From NCBI GenBank assembly GCA_004556875.1, contig SFFP01000096.1:1-6969 (forward strand): a DNA stretch of 6,969 nt. Direction: 5' to 3'. Source of the stretch: Ruminococcus flavefaciens. Its GTDB lineage: Bacteria; Bacillota_A; Clostridia; Oscillospirales; Ruminococcaceae. The stretch's first letter is position 1; every line of letters begins with the position of its first letter. The translations under genes and the position numbers were made by a program. The notes below the pieces were generated by a model. It saw only the letters and a program-made list of their open reading frames with translations. It ran no database searches and was not told the origin of the DNA. Below are positions 5,351-6,969 of the stretch, piece after piece.

Positions 5351-6778
5351 ATGAGAAAGACAAAGATAGTATGCACTATTGGTCCTGCTACCGATGATGA
5401 AAATATCATGCGCGAGCTTATGCTTGCAGGAATGAACGTTGCACGTTTCAACTTCTCTCACGGCGACTATGAAACTCACGAAAAGCGTTTCCGCGTAATC
5501 GAAAAGCTCCGCAAAGAACTTGACCTGCCTATAGCTACTCTCCTTGACACAAAAGGTCCTGAGATACGCCTCGGCAAATTCGTTGACGACAAGCCTGTAG
5601 AGATACATGACGGCGATACTTACACTCTTACTACCGAAGATGTTCTCTGTACAGATAAAATAGGCAGTATCAGCTTCAAGAAGCTCCCACGCGATGTGAG
5701 CATGGGTACAAGAATACTCATCAATGACGGTGTTATCGAGCTTCTCGCTGAGAAAGTAACTACTACGGATATAATCTGCAAGGTCATTCACGGCGGCACA
5801 CTGTCTAACAACAAGGGAATAAACGTCCCCGGTGTAAAGCTCTCAATGCCATACCTCAGCGAAAGAGATATGGACGACCTTGAATTCGGCTCAAAAATGG
5901 GATTTGATTTCATCGCCGCAAGCTTCGTGCGTACTGCCGCCGATATCAACTATCTGAGAAAATTCACTCAGAGTCTCGGCTGGTTCGATGTAAGAATTAT
6001 CGCTAAAATAGAAAATACCGACGGTGTTGAGAATATCGACGAGATACTCGAAGCCGCTGACGGTATCATGGTCGCCCGCGGAGACATGGGCGTTGAGATA
6101 CCTTTCGAGCAGATACCTGCTATCCAGAAATCTCTCATCAAGAAAGGCTACAATGCAGGAAAACAGGTCATCACAGCTACACAGATGCTGGAATCTATGA
6201 TAACAAATCCGCGTCCTACCCGTGCTGAGATAACCGATGTTGCAAACGCTCTCTACGACGGCACAAGTGCTATCATGCTCTCAGGCGAAACTGCCGCAGG
6301 TGCTTTCCCTGTTGAAGCTGTAAAAACTATGGCTCTCATCGCTGAGACTACCGAAAACAATATCAACTATAAAGCTCGCTTTTCATCACGCCGTGCCGAC
6401 CAGAACGGTACTGTAGCCGAAGCTATCGCTCATGCTACTGTTACTACTGCACACGACCTGAATGCAAGAGCTATCATAACAGTTTCTCTCGGCGGACAGA
6501 CTGCTCGACTCATCTCGAAGTACCGTCCAAGCTGTCCTATTATCAGCTGTACCATGAGCGAAGTAGTTTGCCGACAGATGAATATGAGCTGGGGCGTTAT
6601 CCCATTCATAATCGACGAAAAGACCAACACAGACGACCTGTTTGCCGCAGCTGTTGAGGCTGCCGAGTCACACAGACTCGTAGAGGACGGGGACCTTGTG
6701 GCTATCACCGCAGGAGTTCCTCTGGGCGTATCGGGTACTACTAATCTTATGAAAGTCGAGAAGATCGGCGGTAAATAA
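5351..6778 (+). CDS. pyk: Pyruvate kinase
   Basis: A 475-residue cytoplasmic enzyme for the last glycolytic step, phosphoenolpyruvate plus ADP to pyruvate plus ATP. Family signatures are complete: KIVCTIGPA at the N-terminus, RFNFSHG (32-38) with the substrate Arg32 and cation ligands Asn34 and Ser36, LLDTKGPEIR (64-73) with Asp66 and Thr67, and the active-site lysine in AKIENTDGV (Lys219). The metal ligands are Glu221 and Asp245 (VARGDMGVEI), and ITATQMLESM (274-283) carries the catalytic Thr277. Residues 73-155 form the B domain lid and about 355-475 the C-terminal regulatory domain, ending in GVPLGVSGTTNLMKV. Glu71 in the DTKGPEIR motif corresponds to rabbit Glu117, the residue linked to K+-dependent forms, so this enzyme is probably K+-dependent. 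It lacks the extra C-terminal phosphohistidine-type domain of the 585-residue Bacillus enzyme. AAGGTG (5338-5343), 7 bases before the ATG, serves as ribosome binding site. It lies 40 bp after pcrA with no terminator between. Confidence 0.97.
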   Translation: MRKTKIVCTIGPATDDENIMRELMLAGMNVARFNFSHGDYETHEKRFRVIEKLRKELDLPIATLLDTKGPEIRLGKFVDDKPVEIHDGDTYTLTTEDVLCTDKIGSISFKKLPRDVSMGTRILINDGVIELLAEKVTTTDIICKVIHGGTLSNNKGINVPGVKLSMPYLSERDMDDLEFGSKMGFDFIAASFVRTAADINYLRKFTQSLGWFDVRIIAKIENTDGVENIDEILEAADGIMVARGDMGVEIPFEQIPAIQKSLIKKGYNAGKQVITATQMLESMITNPRPTRAEITDVANALYDGTSAIMLSGETAAGAFPVEAVKTMALIAETTENNINYKARFSSRRADQNGTVAEAIAHATVTTAHDLNARAIITVSLGGQTARLISKYRPSCPIISCTMSEVVCRQMNMSWGVIPFIIDEKTNTDDLFAAAVEAAESHRLVEDGDLVAITAGVPLGVSGTTNLMKVEKIGGK

Positions 6779-6796
6779 TAATTAAAATGGGGGTAA

Positions 6797-6850
6797 TTAC
6801 TCTTTTTAAAGGAGTAAGATAATAATATGATATCAGGGGGAAACAAATGA
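6797..6850 (+). promoter_or_regulatory. Leader with hairpin and possible 7-codon leader peptide overlapping the next start
   Basis: TTACTCTTT (6797-6805) can pair with AAGGAGTAA (6809-6817) in a 9-bp stem, including one T-G wobble, that would bury an AAAGGAG ribosome binding sequence. Twelve bases beyond that sequence an ATG at 6827 opens a frame reading MISGGNK and stopping at TGA 6848-6850. That stop overlaps the ATG of the next gene in ATGA form (6847-6850). There is no U tract after the hairpin, so it is not a good terminator. The 7-codon frame contains the AGGGGG site of the next gene, so it may be fortuitous. Confidence 0.3.
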
Positions 6851-6969
6851 ATATCACAGTAAAAAAACGCACAAGGATCGCAGAGATCATAGTAGGCATA
6901 GTTATAGTTTACTTTTCTTTTATCAACTTCCGAAATTTATATCGGATGTATGTCCCGAATATTGATTAT
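6847..6969 (+). CDS. Unrecognised membrane protein, N-terminal part only (cut by window edge)
   Basis: Forty-one codons are visible from the ATG at 6847, in frame to the window end without a stop. AGGGGG (6835-6840) lies 6 bases upstream, a good ribosome binding site that decides the start. The protein opens with a basic stretch MNITVKKRTR and then a hydrophobic segment at about residues 11-29 (IAEIIVGIVIVYFSFINF), followed by RNLYRMYVPNIDY. This reads as an N-terminal transmembrane anchor with the basic end inside, not a cleaved signal peptide, as there is no Ala-X-Ala or lipobox. I do not recognise the family and too little is present to assign one. It follows pyk by 68 bp with no terminator in between, so read-through from pyk is possible. 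Confidence 0.7.
   Translation, partial: MNITVKKRTRIAEIIVGIVIVYFSFINFRNLYRMYVPNIDY

Noticed and set aside
1..6969. CRISPR array, insertion sequence, toxin-antitoxin pair or known defence gene
   Set aside because: No regularly spaced repeats, transposase motifs, paired small genes with known toxin motifs, or nuclease/defence domains were seen in either strand.

Overview
The window looks like a chromosomal segment from a low-to-moderate GC Gram-positive anaerobe, most likely Ruminococcus or a close Oscillospiraceae relative. This is inferred from the style of the proteins (a lineage-type PcrA with an N-terminal extension and an insert after the Walker A motif, a YfbK-like VWA lipoprotein, a 475-residue pyruvate kinase), strong AGGAGG-type ribosome binding sites, and very AT-rich intergenic DNA. 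No 16S or other taxonomic marker is present, so genus-level placement is a judgement, not a measurement.

Layout, left to right. Positions 1-109 hold the first 36 codons of an unrecognised minus-strand gene with a clear Shine-Dalgarno. Positions 110-590 hold no convincing gene. They contain small hairpins in the leader of that gene, a strong minus-strand terminator (304-366), a degenerate tRNA-like fragment on the plus strand (429-469), and the terminator of the next gene (533-560). A complete tRNA-Gln(CUG) with encoded CCA lies on the minus strand (591-666), driven by a near-perfect consensus promoter (697-725). Next, also on the minus strand, is a secreted lipoprotein with a von Willebrand A domain (871-2511), with its own terminator (768-816) and promoter (2591-2619).

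An AT-rich divergent intergenic region (2620-2934) carries phased 8-bp repeats and the likely plus-strand promoter of pcrA. The plus strand then runs pcrA (2935-5310, SF1A helicase of repair and transcription-coupled functions), pyk (5351-6778, pyruvate kinase, last step of glycolysis) 40 bp later, and the first 41 codons of a membrane protein (6847 to the window end). No terminator separates pcrA from pyk, so co-transcription is possible, but a promoter-like sequence near the end of pcrA could drive pyk alone.

Most of the window is ordinary housekeeping chromosome. I see no convincing new defence, mobile or biosynthetic system. The least ordinary part is the left 590 bp: an accessory-looking gene start, several structured sequences and a tRNA-like relic in inverted orientation beside an intact tRNA-Gln, which together suggest the edge or scar of an integrated element.
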